Shown in pieces: positions 1 through 6,190 of a DNA stretch of 10,438 nucleotides (position 1 is the first letter of the stretch; every line of letters starts with the position of its first letter). The position numbers were made by a program, and so were the translations under genes. Source of the stretch: Methanoregulaceae archaeon (GTDB lineage: Archaea > Halobacteriota > Methanomicrobia > Methanomicrobiales > Methanospirillaceae); assembly GCA_013331415.1 (NCBI GenBank), contig DUGL01000131.1:1-10438 (forward strand), in the 5' to 3' direction. A model generated the notes under the pieces. That model saw nothing but the letters and a program-made list of their open reading frames with translations. It had not been told where the DNA came from and did not search any database.

Positions 1-149
1 AGCTCATGAAGAGCACAAATACTAGTGATTGCATCCTTTTCTGCATACCTCATCACTCCATTGAAGAACAGACCCCCAGTTCTCAGCCGCAGATGGCCCG
101 CTGCCCTGGCCACGCATTTGCAGGGCATCCCCGTCTGTACCACGGCCAT
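1..149 (-). CDS. Possible 5' end of an unidentified gene running off the left edge
   Basis: An open frame on the minus strand starts at ATG 149-147 and stays open to base 1 (49 full codons). An in-frame TGA lies about 60 bases upstream of the ATG. The translation begins MAVVQTGMPCKCVARAAGHL and includes RYAEKDAITSICALHE near the edge. I recognise no family. A minus-strand TATA-like stretch (TAATTTAAATAT, bases 225-214) lies about 70 bases upstream, which would give a leader of roughly 45 bases. There is no convincing ribosome binding site directly before the ATG, and several codons near the edge (ACT, AGT, ATT, TGT, CTT) are unlike the C/G-ending codons of neighbouring genes. It may be a real gene start or a chance frame; the sequence to the left would decide. 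Confidence 0.22.
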   Translation of the reverse strand, partial: MAVVQTGMPCKCVARAAGHLRLRTGGLFFNGVMRYAEKDAITSICALHE

Positions 150-242
150 GAGAATAAGCGAGTGCTGGGTATTCTCCTGTACGGCAGGAAACTGTGACTC
201 TGTACCTGATCAGATATTTAAATTATCCCTGATCGCTTGACC

Positions 243-250
243 TTATAAAA
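243..250 (+). promoter_or_regulatory. Candidate TATA box before the 319-438 ORF
   Basis: The stretch TTATAAAA matches the archaeal TATA box. A start of transcription about 25 bases downstream (near 272) would leave a leader of about 45 bases before the ATG at 319, long enough for the GGGAGGT ribosome binding site at 308-314. There is no experimental support, and the neighbouring AT-rich stretch 214-225 could be the element used instead, on either strand. Confidence 0.3.
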
Positions 251-318
251 GTTACCTGTATTTTCAGGATGGTTCAACCGTGAATTATTGCGCAGAATAT
301 CCCCTGAGGGAGGTAAAA

Positions 319-438
319 ATGGTAATTTATCGCCCTGATCCGCAATTGAAGATTATTCCGGACAGTATTTCATTCTGGATCGGGTGCGAGGGGATTGTCC
401 CAGCCGGAACGGGGATTGGTCATCCTTCATGCATCTGA
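319..438 (+). CDS. Candidate small protein (39 aa), unidentified
   Basis: An ATG at 319 follows a strong ribosome binding site, GGGAGGT at 308-314, with a four-base gap. The frame encodes 39 residues beginning MVIYRPDPQLKIIPDSISFW and ends at TGA 436-438. A TATA-like TTATAAAA lies at 243-250. The initiation signals are better than expected for a random frame, but the peptide matches nothing I know, has no obvious membrane helix, and uses more A/T-ending codons than its neighbours (GTA ATT TAT at the start). It could be a real small protein, the surviving 5' end of a decayed gene, or chance. Confidence 0.3.
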   Translation: MVIYRPDPQLKIIPDSISFWIGCEGIVPAGTGIGHPSCI

Positions 439-615
439 CGATCACCATGTAGTTCCTGATCACAGGGCCATTTTCCATCGTTGTTCTGTATGATTCCCGG
501 AAAATACCGGAGATACATAATGGACGGGTGAGAGAGAGCAGCGGCATCCTGCATTCTGATCTCCGCGATTCCTACGCAAATAGTCCGGGACCATCCACCA
601 GGGAATTTCAAACAA

Positions 616-2136
616 TTACCCGGTATCAGTATCGCGGGACAGCCCCGTCCCCTCGTACCCTGCTTTCATCTGCGGGAAGAGTATGACTTCCTTGATCGAT
701 GTGTTATTGGTCACGAGCATCACCAGGCGGTCGATCCCGAGGCCGACCCCGCCGGTCGGCGGCATCCCGTACCCCAGTGCATTGATGAAATCATAATCGA
801 GCATCTGGGCCTCGAGATCCCCGGCTTTCCGCCGTTCATCCTGCCGCTGGAACCGTGCGAGCTGGTCGAGGGGATCGTTCAACTCCGAGAAGCCGTTCGC
901 GATCTCCATCCCGCAGATGAAGAGCTCGAACCGTTCGGTGAAGCCTTCCTTTTCCCGGTGTTTCTTTGCGAGGGGGGAGTTCTCTACCGGAAAATCGTAG
1001 ATGAACGTTGGCTGGATGAGCTTGTCCTCGACAAAGTTCTCGAAGAAGAGGACCAGGAACTCACGCCAGCTTGCAGCACCCTCGTACCCATCGATACCCC
1101 GTTTCTCTGCAACCTGCCGGAGTTCAGGAATGCTGCACGACTGCACATCAATCCCTGCATATTCCCGCACCGCATCTTCCATGGTGAGTGCCCGCCACGG
1201 GGGGGTGAAATCGAGTGTCACACCAGAGAACGGGATCTGGTATGAACCGGACAGGGAATTGACCAAATGCGTGATGATCCCTTCGGTAAGCGCCATCATA
1301 TCGGTATAGTCCCGGTATGCTTCGTAGATCTCAACCATGGAGAACTCGGGGTTATGCCGGGTATCGATATCCTCGTTCCTGAAGTTCCGGGCCAACTCGA
1401 AGACTTTCTCAAACCCGCCGACAACCAGGCGTTTCAGGTAGAGTTCGGGGGCAATTCTCATGAAAAGGTTCTGGCCGAGCGCGTGGTGGAAGGTGGTGAA
1501 CGGCCGGGCATTGGCCCCACCATAGACCGGCTGGAGGACCGGTGTCTCGAACTCGAGGAAGTCCCGATCGGTAAGGTATGCCCGGACAGCAGAGATCAGC
1601 CTGCTTCGCTTCCGGAACGTCTCCCGGCTCTCATCGTTCACGATCAGGTCGACATACCGCTGGCGATACCGTTTCTCGACGTTGGTCAGGCCGTGGAATT
1701 TTTCCGGGAGGGAATTGAGCGCCTTGGTAAGCAGTGTTATCTCATCCACCCAGATGGTCAGTTCACCGACCTTCGTCCGGAAGGGGTGCCCGCTGACCCC
1801 GATGATATCCCCCCGTTCGATATACCGGGTGAAGAACCCGAACGCCTCATCGCCGATGTCATTCTTCCTGATGTACAGCTGGATCTTCCCCCCCTCGTCC
1901 CCGAGGTCTGCAAAGATCGTCTTCCCATGGTTGCGGACAGTATAGAGACGGCCGGCTGTAGTGACACGTTCTTCACTCCGCTCATGCCCGGACTGGCAAA
2001 ACCTGTCAAGAATGTCAGGAATCGTGTCTTTCCGGTCGAATGCAGGGGGGTAGAGGGCGTAGCCCGCCGTTCGCAGTTCTGAAAGCTCCTCAACCCGGTG
2101 CTGATCAAACTCAAGACTGGTCTCTCTGGTATCCAT
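616..2136 (-). CDS. lysS: Lysyl-tRNA synthetase, class II
   Basis: This enzyme charges tRNA-Lys with lysine using ATP, in the cytoplasm. The product is 506 residues, normal for class II LysRS. An N-terminal OB-fold anticodon-binding domain covers about residues 58-137. The catalytic core follows, with the motif 1 region (FLEFETPVLQP, about 193-203), motif 2 (FRNEDIDTRHNPEF, 252-265), the conserved ANGFSELNDP (413-422) and motif 3 (GVGLGIDRLVML, 463-474). About 16 extra residues follow the usual LFPQM end. I chose ATG 2136 because GGGAG sits six bases before it; an ATG 13 codons upstream (2175) is open but lacks that support. The gene stands alone, with a HEAT-repeat gene about 210 bases upstream on the same strand. 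Many methanogens use an unrelated class I enzyme, so the class II form is informative. Confidence 0.97.
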   Translation of the reverse strand: MDTRETSLEFDQHRVEELSELRTAGYALYPPAFDRKDTIPDILDRFCQSGHERSEERVTTAGRLYTVRNHGKTIFADLGDEGGKIQLYIRKNDIGDEAFGFFTRYIERGDIIGVSGHPFRTKVGELTIWVDEITLLTKALNSLPEKFHGLTNVEKRYRQRYVDLIVNDESRETFRKRSRLISAVRAYLTDRDFLEFETPVLQPVYGGANARPFTTFHHALGQNLFMRIAPELYLKRLVVGGFEKVFELARNFRNEDIDTRHNPEFSMVEIYEAYRDYTDMMALTEGIITHLVNSLSGSYQIPFSGVTLDFTPPWRALTMEDAVREYAGIDVQSCSIPELRQVAEKRGIDGYEGAASWREFLVLFFENFVEDKLIQPTFIYDFPVENSPLAKKHREKEGFTERFELFICGMEIANGFSELNDPLDQLARFQRQDERRKAGDLEAQMLDYDFINALGYGMPPTGGVGLGIDRLVMLVTNNTSIKEVILFPQMKAGYEGTGLSRDTDTG

Positions 2137-2243
2137 GCATGACTCCCTGCCCCGGGTCCTGCATCCCGGGAACAAACGCGCTCTCTTTCCGGGGGAACCG
2201 GTAGAGGCCTGCTCCTCAGATATTCCCTGCCAGAGGTATTAAG

Positions 2244-2251
2244 CGTTTATA
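2244..2251 (-). promoter_or_regulatory. Candidate TATA box for lysS
   Basis: On the minus strand this reads TATAAACG within CTATAAACGCTTAATA. Transcription would start near 2222, giving a leader of about 85 bases before ATG 2136. It lies downstream of the HEAT-repeat gene's stop codon, so lysS could be transcribed independently of that gene. Confidence 0.35.
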
Positions 2252-2345
2252 GCAGACAGGTATTCTCCCTGGTGCCGCCTGGATTACCTGGTTCGTCTGT
2301 CCCCTGGCCAGGAATCTCCGGAGACCGGACTGGGGCCGGTCGTGT

Positions 2346-2693
2346 TCAGAGGGCTCTCTTGATCTCATCAAGTGCTTCGAGGATGATCTCTTTTACCCCT
2401 TCGCGTTCGTGCATCAGTGCTCTCCGGAGGGGGACGAGTGCACGCGGGTCCCCGATCTTACCCAGAGCCCACGCTGCCTTCTGCCGTACCCTCCAGTCCT
2501 CATCGGTAAGCACATGGATGAGCGGCTCAACGGAACGCTCATCCCTGATCCTGGCGAGCGCCTCTGCTGCTTTCCACCGGTGTGACGGGTCTTCTCGATC
2601 GAGCATTGCGATGAAATGGTACAGCCTCGCATCGGCATCGTTTGGATCGGTGTCCGGACCAGGGAATTGATCGCTTCCGGGTTCCGCTGGCAT
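2346..2693 (-). CDS. Small HEAT-repeat protein (115 aa)
   Basis: The product is a short alpha-helical repeat protein, probably a protein-binding scaffold. After a polar, Pro/Asp-rich N-terminus (residues 1-22), helix pairs follow at about 23-62, 63-95 and 98-115. The units carry the typical spacing of HEAT/PBS-lyase-like repeats: RWKAAEALARIRDERSVEPL (39-58), then VRQKAAWALGKIGDPRALVPL (69-89), then a partial third. There is no catalytic motif or signal peptide. Archaeal and bacterial proteins of this type can be stand-alone adaptors or relatives of phycocyanobilin lyases; nothing here points to a bilin substrate. The start at ATG 2693 follows AAAGGTACC, an ordinary ribosome binding site; the internal Met30 is an alternative start. 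It is upstream of lysS on the same strand, but the gap of about 210 bases argues against tight coupling. Confidence 0.85.
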   Translation of the reverse strand: MPAEPGSDQFPGPDTDPNDADARLYHFIAMLDREDPSHRWKAAEALARIRDERSVEPLIHVLTDEDWRVRQKAAWALGKIGDPRALVPLRRALMHEREGVKEIILEALDEIKRAL

Positions 2694-2747
2694 GGTACCT
2701 TTCTTTCCCCTTGCACAAGGAGAATGTTTTCATAGGAGTATGGCAAG

Positions 2748-2870
2748 GTGCAGACCTGGCTGGACCTGTACCAGGAACAGGATACTGCTCCCGGGTGGGC
2801 GGACACCATGATCCCCTGGTTTCAGGAAGGATTGTCATCAGGCAGCTCTCCTGTTTCCTCCCGCTCGTAG
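2748..2870 (+). CDS. Candidate small protein (40 aa), unidentified
   Basis: A GTG at 2748 follows AGGAG (2734-2738) with a nine-base gap and opens a frame of 40 codons ending at TAG 2868-2870. The translation runs VQTWLDLYQEQDTAPGWADT, then MIPWFQEGL and a Ser-rich tail. The first 30 residues have a normal protein-like composition, with amphipathic Trp/Leu/Gln-rich stretches, whereas the tail looks random. An in-frame TAG at 2733-2735 blocks extension upstream. It could be a small protein divergent from the HEAT-repeat gene, a remnant of a longer gene, or chance. I see no strong promoter for it. Confidence 0.3.
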   Translation: MQTWLDLYQEQDTAPGWADTMIPWFQEGLSSGSSPVSSRS

Positions 2871-2920
2871 GGGACCGGTTACGCTCCCTGGGGAAGTATG
2901 CAGGAAACGCGCCGATACTT

Positions 2921-2930
2921 TTATTCTATA
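2921..2930 (+). promoter_or_regulatory. Candidate TATA box for the acidic-protein gene
   Basis: TTATTCTATA, preceded by ATACTT, resembles an archaeal TATA box. Transcription would begin near 2952 and leave a leader of about 60 bases that includes the palindrome at 2965-2978. A second AT-rich candidate, TTATTGATAAAT at 2951-2962, would instead start transcription close to 2985 and place the palindrome between the TATA box and the start point. Confidence 0.35.
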
Positions 2931-2964
2931 GCATGGGGAAAATAGGAGTGTTATTGATAAATGT

Positions 2965-2978
2965 GATGAATATTCATC
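2965..2978. promoter_or_regulatory. Perfect 14-bp palindrome, possible operator
   Basis: GATGAATATTCATC is identical to its own reverse complement over all 14 bases. It lies between the likely TATA elements and the start codon at 3012, where a dimeric helix-turn-helix repressor would block transcription. The symmetry is seen directly; the regulatory role is inferred from position. Having no loop, it cannot form a normal RNA hairpin, which favours a DNA-binding site. Confidence 0.4.
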
Positions 2979-3011
2979 TGATTGATTAACATTTTGGCCA
3001 GGGGGGGGCAT

Positions 3012-4283
3012 ATGCCAGAATCAAATCAGGATCCGGATCGGGGAAAACGGGCAGGCAGATTTGATGAACAGGACTATCCCCCTGCAGTTTCAATCCGGCC
3101 GGAATATACCATAACCACAATATATCCGTCTCGAGGGACTCCGCTGCATCCTGGCGATCCAGGGCCGGCGGACAGGGAGATCACCCTGGTTTCTGTACGG
3201 GGAGTACAGGGCGATACTGCAGCCATACCTTTTCAGGGATCGCATCAGGCTGTTCCCGGTGCGTCAGGGGAACCTCCCGACTGGAGGTCGGCCCTCGCGA
3301 TGCCGGTCGACCCGGTCCGCGCATTACAGGGTAATCCGCAGAATGTGCGCCTGAAAAGCCCTGAACAGGACATCCCCGATCCCCAATCTCCCTCCGGAGC
3401 CGGGGAACCGCCCGGCACTATCCGGCACCCCAGGAGGGGCCCGACACCCCCGGTATCAGAACGGTTGCCGCATGCTGATCACATGGAGCTCCCCCGGGGA
3501 AAATTCCGTACCCTCAGACGTAAAACCGGACTCCTGTTCCTCATCAATGATATGCGGGATGAAGGTTTCACCGGATACTGCCAGGTACAACACCCGAACA
3601 GTCCCATCCTCATCGTATTCAGCCAGGGAAGAATCCTCCTTGCAGGGTACAACGGGCTTGCAGGAAACCGGGCGCTCGAGGCGATCAATGCACAGAAATA
3701 TTCATGGGTTGATGCGATGCTGCATGACCTTGACGAGAAACAGATCCAGCTGGCCATCGAATTCAACCCATCATGGAAGATAACAGAAGATACCGAATCA
3801 TCATTCGATGAGCCCGGGCAGGACAACGGGTCGGTACACACCGATCGGGACCAGGAGGCAGAACACGAACCTGAACCTCCCGGGATACTGTCTGTTCCGG
3901 CCGGAGAGCAGGTGCCAGGGCAGGTTGTATCTGAACCGGTGAACAGCCCGGTATCCGCAATCCCGGAGGCTTCCCCCAATCCTTTCCCGGCCGGAACCGG
4001 GGAGGAGACGGCATGGAGAGCAGCCCTCACCATGCCGGTTCTCCCCCTTCCTGACGATTCCCTGGTCCCGGAAGAGCGTTCTCCTGGCCGGGAAGATCCT
4101 GGTATTGGTGCTGCAGAAAAAGATCGTGACGAGATTCCTCTCTCTTTTGAACCTCTGGTTGCCGACTCTGAATTATTCGAGAGCGATCGGAAACGGGTAA
4201 AACCTGTTCGCACCGCTGTTCCTGAACCAGGTGAGCAGTGGCGTGCCATGACGGTAAACCGGCAGCCGAATAACACGGTATGA
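3012..4283 (+). CDS. Acidic, proline-rich protein with a central DUF2226/DUF4388-like domain
   Basis: The product is 423 residues with no signal peptide or membrane helix. Residues 1 to about 155 and about 262-423 are rich in Pro, Gly, Glu and Asp and are probably disordered. They flank one compact domain at about 158-257, which begins HMELPRGKFRTLRRKTGLLF and contains the hydrophobic strands GYCQV and ILIVFSQGRILLAGY, then a helix around AGNRALEAINAQ. That pattern (strand, strand, FxxGRIxxAxYxxxxGxxALxxI) resembles small archaeal DUF2226 or bacterial DUF4388 (PATAN) domains; this is my reading, not a database match. A short motif, W-R-[SA]-A-L-[AT]-M-P-V, occurs at residues 91-99 and 335-343, with a degenerate copy, WRAMTV, at 410-415. 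I chose ATG 3012 because the purine run directly before it (3001-3008) is a good ribosome binding site; the ATG at 2982 lacks one. The function is unknown; DUF4388-type proteins often act in signalling or gliding systems. Confidence 0.85.
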   Translation: MPESNQDPDRGKRAGRFDEQDYPPAVSIRPEYTITTIYPSRGTPLHPGDPGPADREITLVSVRGVQGDTAAIPFQGSHQAVPGASGEPPDWRSALAMPVDPVRALQGNPQNVRLKSPEQDIPDPQSPSGAGEPPGTIRHPRRGPTPPVSERLPHADHMELPRGKFRTLRRKTGLLFLINDMRDEGFTGYCQVQHPNSPILIVFSQGRILLAGYNGLAGNRALEAINAQKYSWVDAMLHDLDEKQIQLAIEFNPSWKITEDTESSFDEPGQDNGSVHTDRDQEAEHEPEPPGILSVPAGEQVPGQVVSEPVNSPVSAIPEASPNPFPAGTGEETAWRAALTMPVLPLPDDSLVPEERSPGREDPGIGAAEKDRDEIPLSFEPLVADSELFESDRKRVKPVRTAVPEPGEQWRAMTVNRQPNNTV

Positions 4284-4423
4284 GCCAAACCTCATCCTGC
4301 CCGGGCATCACCCCAGGGAGGATCGCTTATCCACCGGATTACATTCCGTAGCTGAAATCTTCCGCGAAATTCCTTGCAGGACAATGGTCACGACTCTGCA
4401 TCCCGACAATTGGAATAATACCC

Positions 4424-4430
4424 TTTTTTT
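4424..4430 (+). terminator. T-run, possible terminator of the acidic-protein gene
   Basis: Seven consecutive T after CCC form the longest T-run in this spacer. Archaeal RNA polymerase can stop at T-rich stretches without a hairpin. It lies about 140 bases past the stop codon, so the transcript would carry a fairly long 3' tail. Confidence 0.3.
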
Positions 4431-4475
4431 CAGGAACCCATTTCCCGAAATGACTCCTTGCGGTAGCATCTTCAG

Positions 4476-4530
4476 GGGGTGTCCTGGCGGGGGAGGTATT
4501 CTCCTCGTGTCGGGGGTCAGGCAACACCCC
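4476..4530. repeat. Nested inverted repeat (branched hairpin)
   Basis: The outer arms GGGGTGT (4476-4482) and ACACCCC (4524-4530) are perfectly complementary. They are extended inward by CCTG (4483-4486) with CAGG (4518-4521), leaving a two-base bulge. Inside sits a second hairpin, GGGGAG (4490-4495) with CTCCTC (4501-4506, one G-T pair) around the loop GTATT. The structure ends about 43 bases upstream of the TATA box for the next operon, so it is probably not in that operon's mRNA. It could be a DNA element, the 3' end of an upstream transcript or a small RNA. Confidence 0.45.
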
Positions 4531-4572
4531 GTCCAGCCCCTTGATGAGCACTATCCTCCTGCCGACCCTGCG

Positions 4573-4583
4573 TTATTTTTAAA
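4573..4583 (+). promoter_or_regulatory. TATA box for the flavoprotein/ABC operon
   Basis: TTATTTTTAAA is centred about 32 bases before the ATG at 4610. Transcription is expected about 25 bases downstream of the centre, near 4604, leaving only a few bases of leader. No ribosome binding site is visible before ATG 4610, which fits a leaderless or near-leaderless mRNA. Confidence 0.55.
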
Positions 4584-4609
4584 CATCATCCAACGCCTAT
4601 ACCGATACC

Positions 4610-5182
4610 ATGAAGAGAGTGCTGCTCCTCTGCGGGAGCCCACGGGTACGGGGAAATACGGCACAGGTCGTTGAAGAGTGTGCACGGGTAATCAGGGAGT
4701 GCGGGCTCGAGGCCGACGTGGTCAGTCTCGCTGGAAAGAAGATTGAATCATGCACGGCCTGTTACCAGTGCCGGGAGGCGGGCACCTGCGTCCTTGATGA
4801 CGGCCTTGCCGATATCATCGATCGCCTCCGGGAGGCAGATGGCTTCATCGTTGCATCACCCGTATACTTCGGGACCGCGCGTGGCGATGTCATGGCTGCT
4901 CTCCAGAGGATTGGCATGGTCTCGATGGCAACCGATAACTTCCTCTCAGGCAAAGTTGGGGGCCCCATTGCAATTGCCCGCCGGGGGGGACATACCGCAA
5001 CCATCCAGGAACTCCTCATGGTCTTCTTCATCAGCGGGATGATCGTGCCGGGATCAAACTACTGGAACATGGTCTTTGGCCGTGAACCAGGAGAAGTCTG
5101 GAATGATGAAGAGGGTATGACCACCATACGGCTCTTTGCAAAGAACGTTGCCGAACTGATCAAAAAAATTTCGATACGGTGA
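4610..5182 (+). CDS. Iron-sulfur flavoprotein (Isf-like, flavodoxin-fold FMN protein)
   Basis: The product is a 190-residue cytoplasmic electron-transfer or reductase protein of the NADPH-dependent FMN reductase / Isf family. The flavodoxin-type phosphate-binding loop is GSPRVRGNT (residues 9-17). A compact cysteine motif, C48-x2-C51-x2-C54-x5-C60 (CTACYQCREAGTC), matches the CX2CX2CX4-7C arrangement that binds the [4Fe-4S] cluster in methanogen Isf. SPVYFG (about 84-89) belongs to the second FMN-binding loop. Family members in Methanosarcina take electrons from ferredoxin and have been linked to reduction of O2 and H2O2; that role is inferred here. The start is ATG 4610, probably leaderless. 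It is the first gene of a tight operon with an ABC exporter, nine bases ahead of the ATPase gene, and its stop codon lies inside the likely ribosome binding site of that gene. Confidence 0.9.
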   Translation: MKRVLLLCGSPRVRGNTAQVVEECARVIRECGLEADVVSLAGKKIESCTACYQCREAGTCVLDDGLADIIDRLREADGFIVASPVYFGTARGDVMAALQRIGMVSMATDNFLSGKVGGPIAIARRGGHTATIQELLMVFFISGMIVPGSNYWNMVFGREPGEVWNDEEGMTTIRLFAKNVAELIKKISIR

Positions 5183-5191
5183 TAAATCAGG

Positions 5192-6187
5192 GTGGATGCG
5201 GTGAGTGGACAGATTATCACGGTGCAGGAGTTGTATCACTGCTTTAAAGAAGTCGTTGCGGTAGACGGGATCAGCTTCGATGTCAAAGAGGGGGAGATCT
5301 TCTCATTCCTCGGTCCGAACGGGGCCGGAAAGAGCACGGCGATCAACGTGCTCACAACCCTCCTGCCCATCCAGGAGGGGAGAGCAACGGTGGCCGGGTA
5401 CAGTGTTGCCGATGACCCCCAGAAGGTCAGGGAATCCATTGGTATCGTATTCCAGGACGTGACCCTTGACCGTGACATGACCTGCAGGGAGATCCTTGAG
5501 TTCCATGGAAACCTGTACCGTATGCCCCGGCAGGAACGGAAACGGCGGATTGATGAGCTGCTCACCCTTGTCCAGCTTGAGAACAAGCAGGACGTACGGA
5601 CCAAGCATCTCTCCGGGGGAATGAAACGCCGGCTCGAGATTGCACGCGGCCTGATGACCCGGCCCAGAGTACTCTTCCTCGATGAACCCACCATCGGGCT
5701 TGACCCCCAGACACGGATGCGGATGTGGGAGTACATCAAAGACGTGAACCGGGAAGGTACGACCATCTTTCTCACCACCCACTACATGGATGAGGCCGAC
5801 CAGCTGAGCGACCGGATCAGCATCATAGACCATGGAAAAATCATCACGACAGGCCGATCGTTCGAACTGAAGAATGCCCTGGGAGAGGACCTCATCTACC
5901 TTGAGACGAGCGACCTCGCAGGGACGCGGGAAGTACTGTCAGAGATGGAGATGGTAAAAGAGATCACCATCAAACCACGAGGGATCAGTGCCATGCTCAA
6001 TGGAGATGGAACAAAAGTCCTCCCCTCGATCATGGAAACCCTCGCCACCCGTCGCATCAGGGTCAATGTTGTCAATGTGAAGAAGCCCTCGATGGACGAT
6101 GTTTTCGTCCACTATACCGGCCGGGAGCTGCGTGATGAAGGGGCAGAACGGGCGTCATCCGCGGTCACGCGGGCAGGGAGACGGTAA
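5192..6187 (+). CDS. ABC transporter ATP-binding protein, DrrA (daunorubicin-resistance) family
   Basis: This 331-residue ATPase powers an ABC-2 exporter from the inner face of the membrane. Walker A is GPNGAGKST (41-49), the Q-loop glutamine is Q88, the signature is LSGGMKRR (140-147), Walker B is VLFLDEPT (160-167) with catalytic E165, and the switch histidine is H197 in TTHYMDEAD. A C-terminal extension of about 100 residues after the nucleotide-binding domain is typical of the DrrA subfamily. The likely start is GTG 5192: GGTGAT (5178-5183), overlapping the previous stop codon, is a good ribosome binding site eight bases away. GTG 5201, behind AGGGTGGA, is an alternative. The permease gene follows after three bases. 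The substrate cannot be read from the sequence; relatives export drugs, lipids or polysaccharides. Confidence 0.95.
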   Translation: MDAVSGQIITVQELYHCFKEVVAVDGISFDVKEGEIFSFLGPNGAGKSTAINVLTTLLPIQEGRATVAGYSVADDPQKVRESIGIVFQDVTLDRDMTCREILEFHGNLYRMPRQERKRRIDELLTLVQLENKQDVRTKHLSGGMKRRLEIARGLMTRPRVLFLDEPTIGLDPQTRMRMWEYIKDVNREGTTIFLTTHYMDEADQLSDRISIIDHGKIITTGRSFELKNALGEDLIYLETSDLAGTREVLSEMEMVKEITIKPRGISAMLNGDGTKVLPSIMETLATRRIRVNVVNVKKPSMDDVFVHYTGRELRDEGAERASSAVTRAGRR

Positions 6188-6190
6188 CTG

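Larger units (their letters stand above)
150..615. other. Largely non-coding, relatively AT-rich spacer downstream of lysS
   Basis: This stretch lies beyond the lysS stop codon. It holds two TATA-like elements (around 214-225 and 243-250) and one short ORF with a good ribosome binding site (319-438, listed separately). The minus-strand frames through 353-611 show no recognisable domain and no ribosome binding site, so I do not call them genes. I see no clear T-run terminator for lysS here. The scrappy short frames would also fit a decayed gene. Confidence 0.5.
2694..3011. other. Divergent spacer between the HEAT-repeat gene and the acidic-protein gene
   Basis: This 318-base stretch separates two divergent genes. 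It contains a short inverted repeat, CCTTG-CA-CAAGG (2709-2720), a candidate 40-codon ORF (2748-2870), a TATA-like stretch (2921-2930), a perfect 14-bp palindrome (2965-2978) and a run of eight G that serves as the ribosome binding site of the next gene (3001-3008). The last 100 bases are distinctly AT-rich, as expected of an archaeal promoter region. Confidence 0.6.
4284..4609. other. Spacer with a T-run, an inverted repeat and the next promoter
   Basis: I see no gene in this 326-base stretch. It holds, in order, a seven-T run (4424-4430) that may end the upstream transcript, a strong G/C-rich inverted repeat (4476-4530) and a TATA box (4573-4583) for the following operon. One frame stays open from ATG 4384 across the next gene's start, but its low-complexity translation, the lack of a ribosome binding site and its overlap of the flavoprotein gene argue against it. 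Confidence 0.6.

Noticed and set aside
1267..2082. A 271-codon open frame on the plus strand opposite lysS
   Set aside because: It lies wholly antisense to a lysyl-tRNA synthetase with all its motifs. The translation is rich in Pro, Asp and Val with no domain, as expected from the opposite strand of a G+C-rich gene.
2642..2989. A 115-codon plus-strand frame across the HEAT gene start and the divergent spacer
   Set aside because: It begins inside the HEAT-repeat gene on the opposite strand, has no ribosome binding site, and runs through the AT-rich promoter region. A different frame (2748-2870) is the better candidate here.
3001..3008. A run of eight G as a phase-variable tract
   Set aside because: It lies outside the reading frame, directly before the ATG, where it serves as the ribosome binding site. 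Slippage could tune translation slightly but would not switch the frame on and off.
3479..4288. A 269-codon open frame on the minus strand opposite the acidic-protein gene
   Set aside because: The Ser/Arg/Gly-rich translation has no recognisable fold, and there is no ribosome binding site or promoter. The plus-strand frame has a good start signal, a compact domain and a repeated motif.
4384..4674. A 96-codon plus-strand frame crossing the flavoprotein start
   Set aside because: It has no ribosome binding site, is low in complexity, spans the TATA box and the inverted repeat, and overlaps the clear flavoprotein gene in another frame.
5236..5833. Two open frames of about 180 codons on the minus strand opposite the ABC ATPase
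   Set aside because: They are complements of Walker A and signature-motif coding sequence, with no initiation signals.
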